Shown: in pieces, positions 1 through 8,010 of the stretch | Layout: each line of letters opens with the position of its first letter | How positions within the stretch are numbered: position 1 is the stretch's first letter | Origin: Atopobium sp. oral taxon 199 str. F0494 | GTDB lineage: Bacteria > Actinomycetota > Coriobacteriia > Coriobacteriales > Atopobiaceae | Length of the DNA: 64,000 bases | Direction of reading: 5' to 3' | NCBI RefSeq assembly: GCF_000411555.1 | Contig: NZ_KE150486.1 | Coordinates: forward strand, 1,240,001-1,304,000 | Notes under the pieces: generated by a model | Seen by the model: the letters and a program-made list of their open reading frames with translations, nothing else | What the model was told of the DNA's origin: nothing | Database searches by the model: none | Translations under genes and position numbers: made by a program

Positions 1-1
1 G

Positions 2-463
2 GGATGTATTGCCGGAGGTCGTGTATACTGCCATGTCAACGCTCGTGGCGATGTAGAGCCGTGCGTATTTATTCACTACTCAAATGTCAACATTAAAACT
101 GCCGATAGCTGGCTTGACTGTCTAAAACAACCTATTTTCCAGGCATACCGCAGTCACTATCCGTGGAATAAGAATCTTTTACAGCCTTGTCCGATGCTTG
201 AAAATCCCGAGATACTACCTCAGATTGTCAAGGATGCCGATGCGCATACATCGGAATACGTCTCGCCCGAAAGCGCCGAAGATCTTTGCGCTCGTACAAC
301 ACCTTATGCTAAGAAATGGGCGCCTGAAGCTACAAGGATTTGGCTGGAAGAACATCCTACGGGTGAAAAAATTTATGAGGACGCGATGTCTGATAAAGAT
401 GTTGCCTATAAAGCAAAAGTTATTGCCGAGGAAGACGCCAAGAATCAAGCAATTACCGGATGA
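2..463 (+). CDS. Radical SAM protein, C-terminal part with auxiliary Fe-S (SPASM-like) domain, truncated by window edge
   Basis: An open frame runs in from the left edge at base 2 and stops at 461-463; the N-terminal radical-SAM barrel lies outside the window. The visible 153 residues begin GCIAGGRVYCHVNARGD and continue with EPCVFIHYSN. That cysteine-rich pattern is typical of the C-terminal Fe-S domain of SPASM-type radical SAM proteins; further cysteines follow in WLDCL and QPCPM. The tail is hydrophilic and acidic. The substrate cannot be read from this fragment. The gene converges with the flavin reductase on the other strand. Family placement is moderately sure; function is open. Confidence 0.7.
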   Translation, partial: GCIAGGRVYCHVNARGDVEPCVFIHYSNVNIKTADSWLDCLKQPIFQAYRSHYPWNKNLLQPCPMLENPEILPQIVKDADAHTSEYVSPESAEDLCARTTPYAKKWAPEATRIWLEEHPTGEKIYEDAMSDKDVAYKAKVIAEEDAKNQAITG

Positions 464-478
464 GTTTCAGATGCCGGC

Positions 479-1003
479 TTAATCTGCAACGTATACCTTA
501 AGGACTTCGCCAATGTAGCGGGTGTGGAAGTCATGGAGCGGATAGTTCTGCTCGATGATGCTTTTGTCGACGAAGTTATCCGGTATAAGGTCATCAACGT
601 AAATTTTGTGGCATACAAACGTGAGTTCAGCCTCTTCAAATGTGGTTGTTCCATCGATAAACAAAGGAGTCAGTTGGGCGTGTGCAACCTTGTCTTCGTC
701 GCGTCCGGATTTTGTGCCTAGGTATGCGAGTTTCTTCTTGTTGTCTTTTGTATCAGGAAGAAATGAGAGGGTATAGATGTCGTGGCTATCCATGAAGGTC
801 TTGGTGTAGCGTTGGGGTCGGATATAGCAGATGGTGGTATTCTTGGAACCTTCGCGTGAGCCAAAGAGGGTGCCAAAGTGTCCCCAAGCTGCAGTCATGG
901 TATTAAAGCCGTCTTCTTTATTGCCCGCGGTAATGAGCATCCATCGGTCTCCGATGAGCGACCACGGATTAAGCTGCAGGCTCTTGATGTCTACTTCGTG
1001 CAT
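479..1003 (-). CDS. Flavin reductase-like, FMN-binding split-barrel protein
   Basis: A 174-residue protein, the usual length for this family. It opens with an NPWSLIGDRWMLITAG segment, followed by DGFNTMTAAWGHFGTLFG and later YTKTFMDSHDIYTLSFL. These match the flavin-binding core of the split-barrel flavin reductase and related flavoprotein family, in which bound FMN is reduced or used in electron transfer. A small C-terminal region (HTRYIGEVLKVYV) completes the barrel. There is no signal peptide, so it should be cytoplasmic. The electron partner is not evident from neighbours; it is separated by only 20 bases from the B3/B4 gene upstream and could share its transcript. Confidence 0.8.
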   Translation of the reverse strand: MHEVDIKSLQLNPWSLIGDRWMLITAGNKEDGFNTMTAAWGHFGTLFGSREGSKNTTICYIRPQRYTKTFMDSHDIYTLSFLPDTKDNKKKLAYLGTKSGRDEDKVAHAQLTPLFIDGTTTFEEAELTFVCHKIYVDDLIPDNFVDKSIIEQNYPLHDFHTRYIGEVLKVYVAD

Positions 1004-1023
1004 GATGTCCCCTTACCTCGTTC

Positions 1024-1698
1024 TTATGCGTATATGACATGTGTATCAAACTCCATGTCAGGCATACTCTCAGCTAAATCATATCGAATACGTTCAAGCG
1101 CTTCGAGGCGAATTTCAACAGAAGTATTTGCATTACCCTGAATGACGAAAATCGCATTTTTTGTCTCGTTGCTAAATTTGTAGTTTTCTCCGTCTCGAAT
1201 GTCAAGCCACGCCATGATTCCCCTTGCATCACGATAGATATAATCCGTTTTAGCAACGTGTTTTTCCTTAGACAGAATTGGGAGGAAGGAATCTTCGTTG
1301 CCGCTGACGGTAAACTCTATCGAGCCATGTACTTTATCAAGATCATGCCCTCCAATTGCCAGCAGTGAATGCAGTGCTTCAACGTTGTAAATATCGATAA
1401 TACTGTTGATATGAGGCAGAGAACCCCGATGCCGGATATTTTGAATGAGCGCAGGAACGGTAGGAGGATTTCTTTTTACGCTTCGCCCTACACTTTGTAA
1501 TAAATCCGTATAGCCTTTGATGATTGGATGACCGAGAAGAGCATCGATATCACAGCTTAGTGCCCACTTCTCCATTTTTTCTCGTTTTGCTAGAAATGCG
1601 TCAGAAAAAGGAGACTGTGGATCTACATTACGCGCAATGCCTATTACGACACTTTTGATTCCCAAGGCAGCAAGGCTACCATCAATAGTCATATTCAT
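1024..1698 (-). CDS. Stand-alone B3/B4 (PheT-like) domain protein
   Basis: 224 residues resembling the B3/B4 domain of phenylalanyl-tRNA synthetase beta chain as a free-standing protein. Family-like segments are NPPTVPALIQNIRHRGSLP, HINSIIDIYNVEAL and the glycine-containing GGHDLDKVHGSIEFTV block. In the synthetase this domain takes part in tRNA or substrate binding and editing; stand-alone versions may act in trans as editing or tRNA-binding proteins, but their role is not settled. Met codons at 1698 and 1692 are both possible; an AGGCGG stretch lies about 10 bases before 1698. No membrane segments are seen. Confidence 0.75.
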   Translation of the reverse strand: MNMTIDGSLAALGIKSVVIGIARNVDPQSPFSDAFLAKREKMEKWALSCDIDALLGHPIIKGYTDLLQSVGRSVKRNPPTVPALIQNIRHRGSLPHINSIIDIYNVEALHSLLAIGGHDLDKVHGSIEFTVSGNEDSFLPILSKEKHVAKTDYIYRDARGIMAWLDIRDGENYKFSNETKNAIFVIQGNANTSVEIRLEALERIRYDLAESMPDMEFDTHVIYA

Positions 1699-1812
1699 AA
1701 AAATCGATCCGCCTTAGTAATTACCATTTGACGCACTTTTTGATAAAACGAGAAAAACAAGACAGAGCAGGCGACGTAAAAAAGAATGGATGACATAAGG
1801 ATTTGTTTGCGG

Positions 1813-2259
1813 TTAATGGATAATGTGCATATGCGACGCTGTGGCCACAAGTTCATAGCATACAGGAGCAAGAAACAAAATTCCGAGTTGCCATACAACT
1901 GATGCAGTGATGTCACTCAGAGTGGCAACATATCTATTGGTCACCGCCGGTTGTTTGAGAGCCACGTGTATCAGTTTGGTAAGTATGGGACAGACGACAA
2001 CATATCCCAAAATGTAGGGGAGAAAGGCCGTCTTTGATTCCGGATACGACAAAGATTCGGCAAATACCATACAAAGCTGCATAAATAGCAAGAGGCCGAT
2101 AAGCCCCTTAAGTCCCATTTGAGGAACTTGCCAAATGGTGTTTTTGGCAAGCTTCTGCAGTTGCGGCCGTGCAAACCCAATAAACGCCAAGAGCGCTACC
2201 AACACAAAGCCAGCGCCAATCAATACAGTTAAAGCGTCGCGAGTCTCTGATAAGTCCAT
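1813..2259 (-). CDS. Multi-pass membrane protein, unknown function
   Basis: 148 residues starting at MDLSETRDAL, chosen over an upstream in-frame Met because GGGGAA lies just before it. Four hydrophobic stretches are visible: around residues 10-30 (LIGAGFVLVALLAFIGF), 45-65, 75-95 (YILGYVVVCPILTKLI) and 115-140 (VVWQLGILFLAPVCYEL). They suggest a small four-helix membrane protein. I do not recognise the family. It is co-oriented with another small membrane protein immediately upstream (2371-2637), and the two may work together. No catalytic motif is seen. Confidence 0.6.
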   Translation of the reverse strand: MDLSETRDALTVLIGAGFVLVALLAFIGFARPQLQKLAKNTIWQVPQMGLKGLIGLLLFMQLCMVFAESLSYPESKTAFLPYILGYVVVCPILTKLIHVALKQPAVTNRYVATLSDITASVVWQLGILFLAPVCYELVATASHMHIIH

Positions 2260-2370
2260 ACTATTCCCCACAAACCAAGAAAAGCGAATCGAGAAGAGCA
2301 AATCAAAAGGGCATTCCGAGAAGAACGTGCAGAGAAGGGAGCGCTGAGAAGCTCCATGCCCTAGAGGTGC

Positions 2371-2637
2371 TTATCCAGGGAAAACCATCTGAGCAATCGG
2401 CATGAAAATATTGGTTTGTCCAGCTAAATCTTCGATAATGATAGCGGCAGAGACAACAAAGATTAAACCGCTGCAGACCCCGAGCACCTTTTTCACGGCA
2501 GCATTGGAAGCATGCTTAGAAGATCGCTGGAGCAAGACGGAGATAATACACGCGATTGTGGTAATGACAACTACCTCGAAAAGAGCTTGAGGCATTGTTG
2601 CTTCCGTGTGGATGAGTGCGTTGATAAGGTAACCCAT
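2371..2637 (-). CDS. Small membrane protein, unknown function
   Basis: 88 residues with two hydrophobic segments: FEVVVITTIACIISVLL near residue 20-36 and VLGVCSGLIFVVSAAIIIEDL near 52-72, separated by a basic and polar loop (QRSSKHASNAAVKK). The C-terminus IFMPIAQMVFPG may lie along the membrane. A second in-frame Met (2595) is an alternative start with a weak GGAAG before it. Not recognised. It sits 111 bases upstream of the other small membrane gene, on the same strand, and is probably co-transcribed with it. Confidence 0.5.
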   Translation of the reverse strand: MGYLINALIHTEATMPQALFEVVVITTIACIISVLLQRSSKHASNAAVKKVLGVCSGLIFVVSAAIIIEDLAGQTNIFMPIAQMVFPG

Positions 2638-2687
2638 GAAAATCCAATCTGTTTACACAACATGAAACAAAAGAATCATACATAAGA

Positions 2688-3497
2688 CTATGCCAAAGTG
2701 CTTAAGCAGGATTTGAGATTTTCCGTGAGTGTAACAATGTCGTGTTCAACATTTTGTGGATGCGCAAAGAGATCTTGGTAGAGGGCGGTAAGGTTTTTCT
2801 CAAAGTCCTGAGGAAGAACGTGAGCCTGCTCAAGTGCAATTTGCACCATGCGTTTTTCGCCGGGATGAGTGAGTTCATTCATGGCAAAGATGATGTCGAA
2901 ATATGATTCCATGTAGGCAGCGGTTCTATGGTTGACGCTAACAATGTCGTTTCTTTTCAGTGCTTTTATGATTTGCTTGTCATACGACGGAAGATTTCCT
3001 GAAAGCAGTCGCTTGTTGCGCTCAATAACGTTTTTCTTTAGTTGAGCGGGATAAGGAACGGCGTACTTCTCCTGTAGATCGCGAAATTTTCCTTCTCGGT
3101 CAAAGAGTATCTTGCTGTGAAGCAAATTGTGCCACATGCACGTGGTGTAGCCGTTATGTGCAATATGGTCATCAACAACCGATGAAATATCTTTTGAGAA
3201 TGCGTCCAGGTTGCGATGCAGGATGTCAATGTCGATGCCATCTTTTAACGTGCAGTTATCCTCCAGCTCCCAAAAATGGTTGCCGAGTTCTATGTAAGAG
3301 CAGCATTCTTTGAGAATAGGGAGACGCGTTTCTTCAGAAAGAGGGCTTTTCTCATATACATAGAGGTCGTAGTCGGATTTCTCGTCATAACGGGCGCCGG
3401 CGCGCGAACCTCCCAGAGCAATCGATTCGACCTCCGGCAGTTCAGACAAGTAGGCGCAAAGTTTCTCGAAATACATGGCTGCTCCGTATCGCTCCAT
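2688..3497 (-). CDS. Nucleotidyltransferase-fold protein with DUF4037-like C-terminal domain
   Basis: 269 residues from the Met at 3497; the frame is open further upstream but that part overlaps the XRE regulator gene. The N-terminal half has the pol-beta nucleotidyltransferase signature: GGS at residues 29-31, the metal-binding pair D42 and D44 in SDYDLYVY, and a third acidic strand at DGIDIDIL (89-91). The C-terminal half is helical and resembles DUF4037, also found with aminoglycoside-type nucleotidyltransferases. Relatives transfer a nucleotide to a small molecule or protein; the substrate here is unknown. The gene follows the XRE regulator by 23 bases and is likely under its control. Confidence 0.75.
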   Translation of the reverse strand: MERYGAAMYFEKLCAYLSELPEVESIALGGSRAGARYDEKSDYDLYVYEKSPLSEETRLPILKECCSYIELGNHFWELEDNCTLKDGIDIDILHRNLDAFSKDISSVVDDHIAHNGYTTCMWHNLLHSKILFDREGKFRDLQEKYAVPYPAQLKKNVIERNKRLLSGNLPSYDKQIIKALKRNDIVSVNHRTAAYMESYFDIIFAMNELTHPGEKRMVQIALEQAHVLPQDFEKNLTALYQDLFAHPQNVEHDIVTLTENLKSCLSTLA

Positions 3498-3520
3498 GGC
3501 TGCTCTGACTTCAGTAAATT

Positions 3521-4231
3521 CTACAGATTTCTCCTGTTGATGATGAGCCCAAAAATAATCAGTATCCAAGCACAAATAAACAACACAGCTGCAAGCCATA
3601 GAGGAAGCCGATAAAGACATTGATCCGTTAGGATTACGCATGCGCCAAGTACGACGCCGAGTATGGTAATTTTGCTTATCGATTTTTCTCTTTTGGACTG
3701 TTCAGGGGTCGCATGGCATTTCTCTTGTAGCTTTTTGAGTACCCGTATCTTGGCCTTTTTGATCCTCGCTGCATGTTTCTGGGTAAAAATCACCCCTATA
3801 ATAGTCATGCCAAAAGCAAGTCCCAGGCCAAAATCTCCCACAACTTCGTATGGCGCAATGGAGCCAAGATTTAACAACTGGATTGCGAGAAACGCTACAA
3901 ACCCCAGAAGTCCAACGATAAAGAGCCAGTGCAGCCTTTGCAACAACCGTTCCTTTTCGTCGTTACTGTAATCGGCGACTTCCAATACGGTCTCGCGTAA
4001 TTCTTTGTCCATATGCTCACGTGTCCTTTCTCCGCATAAGATTTCTCGAAGGTCGACCGCGTAAAAATCAGACAATTCCATCAGGATGTCCAGGTCCGGC
4101 ATGTTGCTGCCGGTTTCCCATCGAGAAACCGTTCTGCGCGTAACACCCATTTGTTCTGCAAGCTGTTCCTGGGTAAGTCCTTTTTCTTTTCGTAACTCCT
4201 GAAGAACTTTTCCTATTTTTACGATATCCAT
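3521..4231 (-). CDS. XRE-family transcriptional regulator with C-terminal membrane segments
   Basis: 236 residues; the start at 4231 is chosen for a strong AAAGGAGG Shine-Dalgarno about 10 bases upstream. Residues 5-60 form a classical Cro/C1 helix-turn-helix (IGKVLQELRKEKGLTQEQLAEQMGV, then RRTVSRWETG and NMPDLDILMELSDFY). The remainder has about four hydrophobic segments (LFIVGLLGFVAFLAIQLL; FGLGLAFGMTIIGVIF; ITILGVVLGACVIL; LWLAAVLFICAWILIIFGLII), so this is a membrane-tethered regulator. Two inverted repeats upstream, at 4286-4344, are candidate autoregulatory operators. The nucleotidyltransferase gene directly downstream is the most likely target. Confidence 0.85.
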   Translation of the reverse strand: MDIVKIGKVLQELRKEKGLTQEQLAEQMGVTRRTVSRWETGSNMPDLDILMELSDFYAVDLREILCGERTREHMDKELRETVLEVADYSNDEKERLLQRLHWLFIVGLLGFVAFLAIQLLNLGSIAPYEVVGDFGLGLAFGMTIIGVIFTQKHAARIKKAKIRVLKKLQEKCHATPEQSKREKSISKITILGVVLGACVILTDQCLYRLPLWLAAVLFICAWILIIFGLIINRRNL

Positions 4232-4285
4232 GGATTGGCGACCTCCTTTCGAGCCCATCTTACCGTCGGCTGCTCTTACAAAACA

Positions 4286-4344
4286 GGACATAAAGTGAGC
4301 AATACTCTTTATGAGCTATATTGTCCACAGGACATGTTATGTCC
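4286..4344. promoter_or_regulatory. Candidate operator pair upstream of XRE regulator
   Basis: Two inverted repeats lie just before the regulator gene: CATAAAG (4289-4295) facing CTTTATG (4307-4313), and the perfect GGACAT-gtt-ATGTCC (4330-4344). The half-site GGACAT also occurs at 4286-4291, overlapping the first repeat. Such paired palindromes are typical operator sites for Cro/C1-type repressors; binding by the adjacent regulator is inference. Confidence 0.45.
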
Positions 4345-4406
4345 CTTATAAATAATAGGGTATAGTCTCGCTGTAAAACAAATCATAGGTAATTACCATG
4401 GATAAT

Positions 4407-5186
4407 TTATCTCTTATCGCGTGCCGATAAATGAATCCACGCGGTCAGCTTTTTGCAAAACTCTTCCGGATGCAGCGTAAAAAACTCAGCATGATCCATT
4501 CCTGCATTTTCAATGATTTGCGCATGGGGGAACATTTTGCGAATGTATGCGATGTCCCATTTTCGTGGCCCTTTCTCAGCAGAGCCGTACCAATATGCTA
4601 TGCGGCAATTAATGGATGGAGCGGATTTTGGCATGGAGTAATTATTGCAGGAGTAGAACGAACGCCAGATGGTTTTTGCGCTCATGCCGGACATAGCCTC
4701 TTTGATGTATGCAATGTCGTTTTCCGTATATTTTTCAGGATCGAACATGCCTCGCAACGCCTTGATGCTCATGTGTTTACCGATTTCCAACATTATGAAA
4801 TCGCGAATACCAATGAGGTATGTCAGTGGTTTCCAGAGTTGATAAGGGGTCATACCGCCGTCTATTACGGCACAGTCAACGGATATCTTTCTGGTGGCAA
4901 GCATTCGTGCTACGACGGCTCCACCCAAAGAGCAGCCATAGAGGTATTTGGTGGTGTTCAAGCCGTGATGTATAAGCCATGAGGCCATTTCGTCGGCAAT
5001 CTGCTCCACACTGGTAAAGTCAGTTTTGGGCATATCCGGGTCAAAGCCGGGTAGTGCAGGAATAACGAGGTGGTAGTGCTTTTGCAATGTTGGTATCACA
5101 TAGTTGAAAACATCCCATCGCACACCAAGCGGATGGAACAAAACAAGAACATCTTCGTTTTTCTCGCCAAACTCGTGAACGGTCAT
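4407..5186 (-). CDS. Alpha/beta hydrolase
   Basis: 259 residues with an alpha/beta-hydrolase fold. An oxyanion-region HPLG follows the strand DVLVLF, the nucleophile elbow is GCSLGG (Ser near residue 87), and a C-terminal MDHAEFF supplies the catalytic His near residue 235. The acidic member is less clear (GSAEKGPRKWD). No signal peptide is present, so the protein should be cytoplasmic. The start is a Met at 5186 and no competing start was seen. Substrate unknown. It is transcribed toward the XRE regulator. A second, distinct hydrolase of the same fold is found in the element at 14144-14887. Confidence 0.8.
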   Translation of the reverse strand: MTVHEFGEKNEDVLVLFHPLGVRWDVFNYVIPTLQKHYHLVIPALPGFDPDMPKTDFTSVEQIADEMASWLIHHGLNTTKYLYGCSLGGAVVARMLATRKISVDCAVIDGGMTPYQLWKPLTYLIGIRDFIMLEIGKHMSIKALRGMFDPEKYTENDIAYIKEAMSGMSAKTIWRSFYSCNNYSMPKSAPSINCRIAYWYGSAEKGPRKWDIAYIRKMFPHAQIIENAGMDHAEFFTLHPEEFCKKLTAWIHLSARDKR

Positions 5187-5533
5187 TGTTCTCCATATCT
5201 AGCAAGAGAATAGCGTCTTATACAACATTATATTTGAAGTATGGTGTCATCCAGTTTCTATATGCGCAATAATCAGGACATATATCTTTACTTTTTCGTA
5301 CGACTCGCTGAACCCAGCGACTCAAGTAATTTTTGCGGATTCCGCAAAAATTACTTGAGTAACAAAACTATAGACAAGCTCAAATTTGTGAAGAGCTTGC
5401 TTTGCGATTTGTAAGAATAGAAACCACCAGACGTTGTACTTGCTTTGAGAAGTCAAGCAGAAATGTCAAGCCCTGTTGCAGAGAAGATTTCTTTGACAGC
5501 TTTACTAGTCATGCTAACTTTTCGAATAAATTT
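5187..5533. other. AT-rich intergenic stretch, 347 bases
   Basis: No credible gene is seen on either strand. It holds the upstream region of the hydrolase gene, a long perfect palindrome (5320-5360) and the region beyond the end of the broken AlbA_2 gene (which stops at 5534). Composition is clearly richer in A+T than the backbone, consistent with imported DNA. Confidence 0.5.
5320..5360. repeat. 41-bp perfect palindrome (20-bp arms, 1-base centre)
   Basis: ACTCAAGTAATTTTTGCGGA at 5320-5339 is mirrored exactly by its reverse complement at 5341-5360 around a single T. In RNA it would fold into a very stable hairpin from either strand. It could be a bidirectional terminator between the hydrolase gene and the broken gene that ends at 5534, a recombination or transposon end, or a target for a palindrome-binding protein. 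Only the repeat itself is directly seen. Confidence 0.85.
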
Positions 5534-6942
5534 TTATTTATAAACTTCCCAATAGCCATTTTTATCTTTTCCAACGTATTTAATATAAGGGATTTCCTTT
5601 ATATACCTTGAAATTGTCTTTTCATTAACTTTCAATTCTTCGGCCATAAATTTACGGCTAACCTTACTATCCTTTTTTTATCATCTCAAAAATTTTACTC
5701 TTCAATTCTTCGGAGGACATTCGAGGGACATTTCGAGGGACATTTTCTCCGCCCACCTTTTGCGTTGCTATCTTCTTCAGAGGAATAATCGTTCTGAATA
5801 TATCACCCTCCTCAAATAACGGATTTTGCCCTGAGTAAAGTTGTGTGTACTTGTAGGTATTTCGCATCCCTGATCCAAGTTCATCTGCAAGACCTATTTC
5901 TCTAAATACCTTTGATATAGCAGGGTTTTTAGGAAATGGCTCAAATTTCTGCAAATCCAATGCTCCCAGCCCGTGAGCTAAATTACTGTTTTCAACAGTA
6001 ATTTTCTCGTTGTCAATGATCATCTTTGCCGGATAGCTGCTTGAATAATCCCTATGAGCCAGTGTATTGGAAACAATTTCTCTAAGTATCCTATCTCTCG
6101 CATTGACATTGACAATTCCATCCAAAACGAATAAGTCATTCAAATGCTTTTGTCCAAACTCTATAAGCCTGCCATAGCTATCAATCAGATTTGTTATGAC
6201 AACATCTCTATCATCGTATCTATCCTTATTTTCAAACCCTAAAGATTGCATCGGTTTTGTGCTGCGGGAGAACAGACATAATAGAGTTATCTTTCCCAAA
6301 TAACAGAATAGCAGCTAATGTAATGCCTTCGCGCTTTGTCTCTGGATCTGTCAGAATCAAATTAGCGCTTCTAAGAAGCTCCTCATTGCTCATATTTTTC
6401 CAAACATGGTTTTTATTTCTGGCGGTAGCCATACTTTTGGCTTTAGCAATGATAGTGGCATCAAGAAAATCAATATCAAGATTCGGATATACTTTATTTA
6501 CAAAATAGCTGCTCTGCTTCCTTGCGTATAGCTTATATACAAGCTCTGAGTGATCTGTGATATTGATGTCTCCTTCATAAGACCTATCCCAAATTCTTCC
6601 GTTATGTCTGCATACCTGATAGCCTTCAGGAACTCTTATATAAATAATCTGCTTACCTTCAATTTCAAAAATTTCCGGCAGCAGATAGAGTGGTGGGTAT
6701 ATCTTTTGCGGATTGTTGATTGCAGTAGTAAATTCCTTAATCACTTTATCTACTTTATCTTTACTAACGCCAACAATCTCTCTTTTATCATTTACACCAA
6801 GTAAAATATGTCCTCCATTTCTATTGTTGAAAGAACATACCGTATCAAAGATATCTTTGGTCAGAGTGTTTTTAGATTCTTTAAATTCGACATCTGTCTT
6901 TTCTCCATTTTAAATGAGGTATTTTATCTCCTTAGAATTCAT
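5534..6942 (-). pseudogene. AlbA_2/Schlafen-type ATP-binding transcriptional regulator, broken by three lesions
   Basis: Reading on the minus strand from ATG 6942, the frame gives MNSKEIKYLI and then TAA (6912-6910) at codon 11. It resumes as NGEKTDVEFKES, the AlbA_2 (DUF4062-like/RecG-related) opening, followed by GGHILLGVND. A one-base shift near 6234-6237 separates TDAIFRV from ENKDRYDDRDV. A further shift in a 7-A run near 5683-5689 separates KIFEMIKK from DSKVSRKFMAEELKVNEKTISRYI, the C-terminal winged helix, which ends at 5534. An intact protein would be about 468 residues. Relatives are regulators common in Firmicutes and on mobile DNA. Low GC and decay indicate a transferred, inactive gene; one lesion alone could be a sequencing error, three are unlikely to be. 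Confidence 0.85.
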
Positions 6943-6960
6943 ATCTGCCCCCCATATCCA

Positions 6961-7142
6961 CTAAAAACCGTCTTTGATCATCTTAAAATACTTCAACGCA
7001 TCAGAAATAGCTTCTTTCTTTTCAACTGGACACTGAAAAACTTTCTGATTCTCATTTTTTTCGAAATATTATAGTGTTCCCTAACGTCTAAACCGTGTTT
7101 TCTCTTAGCCTGCGCAATGTAAAGTGTCGATACCTTAAAACC
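6961..7142 (-). pseudogene. Decayed copy of the RlmD C-terminal extension
   Basis: Reading minus from about 7142: GFKVSTLYIAQAKRKHGLDVREHYN, then SKK, a one-base deletion in an A-run, then QCPVEKKEAISDALKYFKMI and a stop at 6961-6963. This parallels the last part of the RlmD encoded at 15026-16504 (KVSTLYIAQIKKKCGI, LREHYNKSKK, ALRHFKMI). The methyltransferase domain is absent; the upstream side is cut off by the gene at 7147-7692, whose stop directly abuts it. It is best explained as the end of a second, older element of the same family. Confidence 0.8.
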
Positions 7143-7146
7143 TAAA

Positions 7147-7692
7147 CTACCTCGCTATCAAAGAGACTTTTTGTACAACTTCTTCATAAGAAGTTCCTTC
7201 CGAAATAATACTTTGTATTTCACTGATATGTATTTTCTTTTTAAACTCCTTTAATCTATTTTCATCATTGTTCAACTTTATTTTTTCCAAGTATCCGCCT
7301 CCTTTTGGCATACCAATAAGACCCTTACTCTCTTCAGTTTCTCTAATATATTTAAGACACCCAAGCAATATTTGTCTGTCTAATCCTGCCATTTCTGCAA
7401 TATACATTATCAATTGAGGACACTTCAAACTATTATAACTTGGCTTTTTATCCGAGCGATTATTTTTTTCATTATCAATATAGTATTCAAAAAAATGAAA
7501 TGCTTGTGAAGGCTCAGCCTTACTTCTATCAATTATTCTTTTATATTTAGAATATTTTGCAACTTCAAAATATCCGCCTACTGTTTGGCCAAGTCCTTCC
7601 TTGACCATCATATCGCAAACAAGCTCATCATCACTACGATTTCTATGCCCGCCATATTTTTTTATCGAATTCCAAAAATCTTTATTATTCAT
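7147..7692 (-). CDS. Hypothetical protein in AT-rich mobile remnant
   Basis: 181 residues, lysine- and asparagine-rich, from an AT-rich stretch unlike the backbone. It begins MNNKDFWNSIKKYGGHRNRSDDELV. It has no membrane segment or signal peptide and is predicted mainly helical. The segments AFHFFEYYIDNEKNN and QLIMYIAEMAGLDRQILLGCLKYI could form helical repeats. I do not recognise it. Its stop codon abuts the remnant of the rRNA-methyltransferase extension, so it probably marks a recombination junction. It may be intact, but no homology was available to confirm its length. Confidence 0.55.
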   Translation of the reverse strand: MNNKDFWNSIKKYGGHRNRSDDELVCDMMVKEGLGQTVGGYFEVAKYSKYKRIIDRSKAEPSQAFHFFEYYIDNEKNNRSDKKPSYNSLKCPQLIMYIAEMAGLDRQILLGCLKYIRETEESKGLIGMPKGGGYLEKIKLNNDENRLKEFKKKIHISEIQSIISEGTSYEEVVQKVSLIAR

Positions 7693-7858
7693 GTTATGGC
7701 TCCTTTTTCATCCATCTCAATTCTTCACTACACCTTATACATCAAGCAAACGCATTTCACATGGCACGAGACGTGAGAAACGATGTGGGTTGTGTGCGCA
7801 CAGATGAAGGCAGTTTTTCGCCTGTTTGCGTAAACATATCCGCCCTATGACTTGTTCC
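7693..7858. other. Junction between AT-rich remnant and GC-richer cassette
   Basis: Composition changes here from AT-rich (left) to near-balanced (right). No gene, RNA or clear att repeat is recognised in these 166 bases. This is probably a boundary between two acquisitions. Confidence 0.4.
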
Positions 7859-8008
7859 TCATGACTGGATGTGCGTGGATAATCTGATACCGTCTTGCCC
7901 CCTGTCAGCCATCTTGGATTCTCCTTGAGAGTCCAGAAATCCCCAAATCATCTTCTGCTTGTTTTTCGACCATTCAATCAGGCGTAAATAAACTTCCTCG
8001 GTTGACAT
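7859..8008 (-). CDS. Small ORF, 49 residues, last gene of the 8-12 kb cassette
   Basis: ATG at 8008 lies two bases after the stop codon of the large membrane-protein gene, suggesting translational coupling. The 49 residues begin MSTEEVYLRLIEWSKNKQKM and contain a tryptophan-rich stretch (EWSKNKQKMIWGF), then DSQGESKMADRGQDG; the frame stops at 7859-7861. There is no membrane helix. It could be a small partner, an antitoxin-like peptide, or chance. The tight spacing and shared codon character are the only support. Confidence 0.4.
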   Translation of the reverse strand: MSTEEVYLRLIEWSKNKQKMIWGFLDSQGESKMADRGQDGIRLSTHIQS

Positions 8009-8010
8009 CG

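Noticed and set aside
1695-1916. 73-codon minus-strand frame overlapping the membrane gene
   Set aside because: Overlaps 1813-2259 in another frame and shows no family-like features or good start site.
5402-5611. 69-codon plus-strand frame in the AT-rich gap
   Set aside because: It covers the end of the broken regulator on the other strand, has a poor start and no recognisable protein features.
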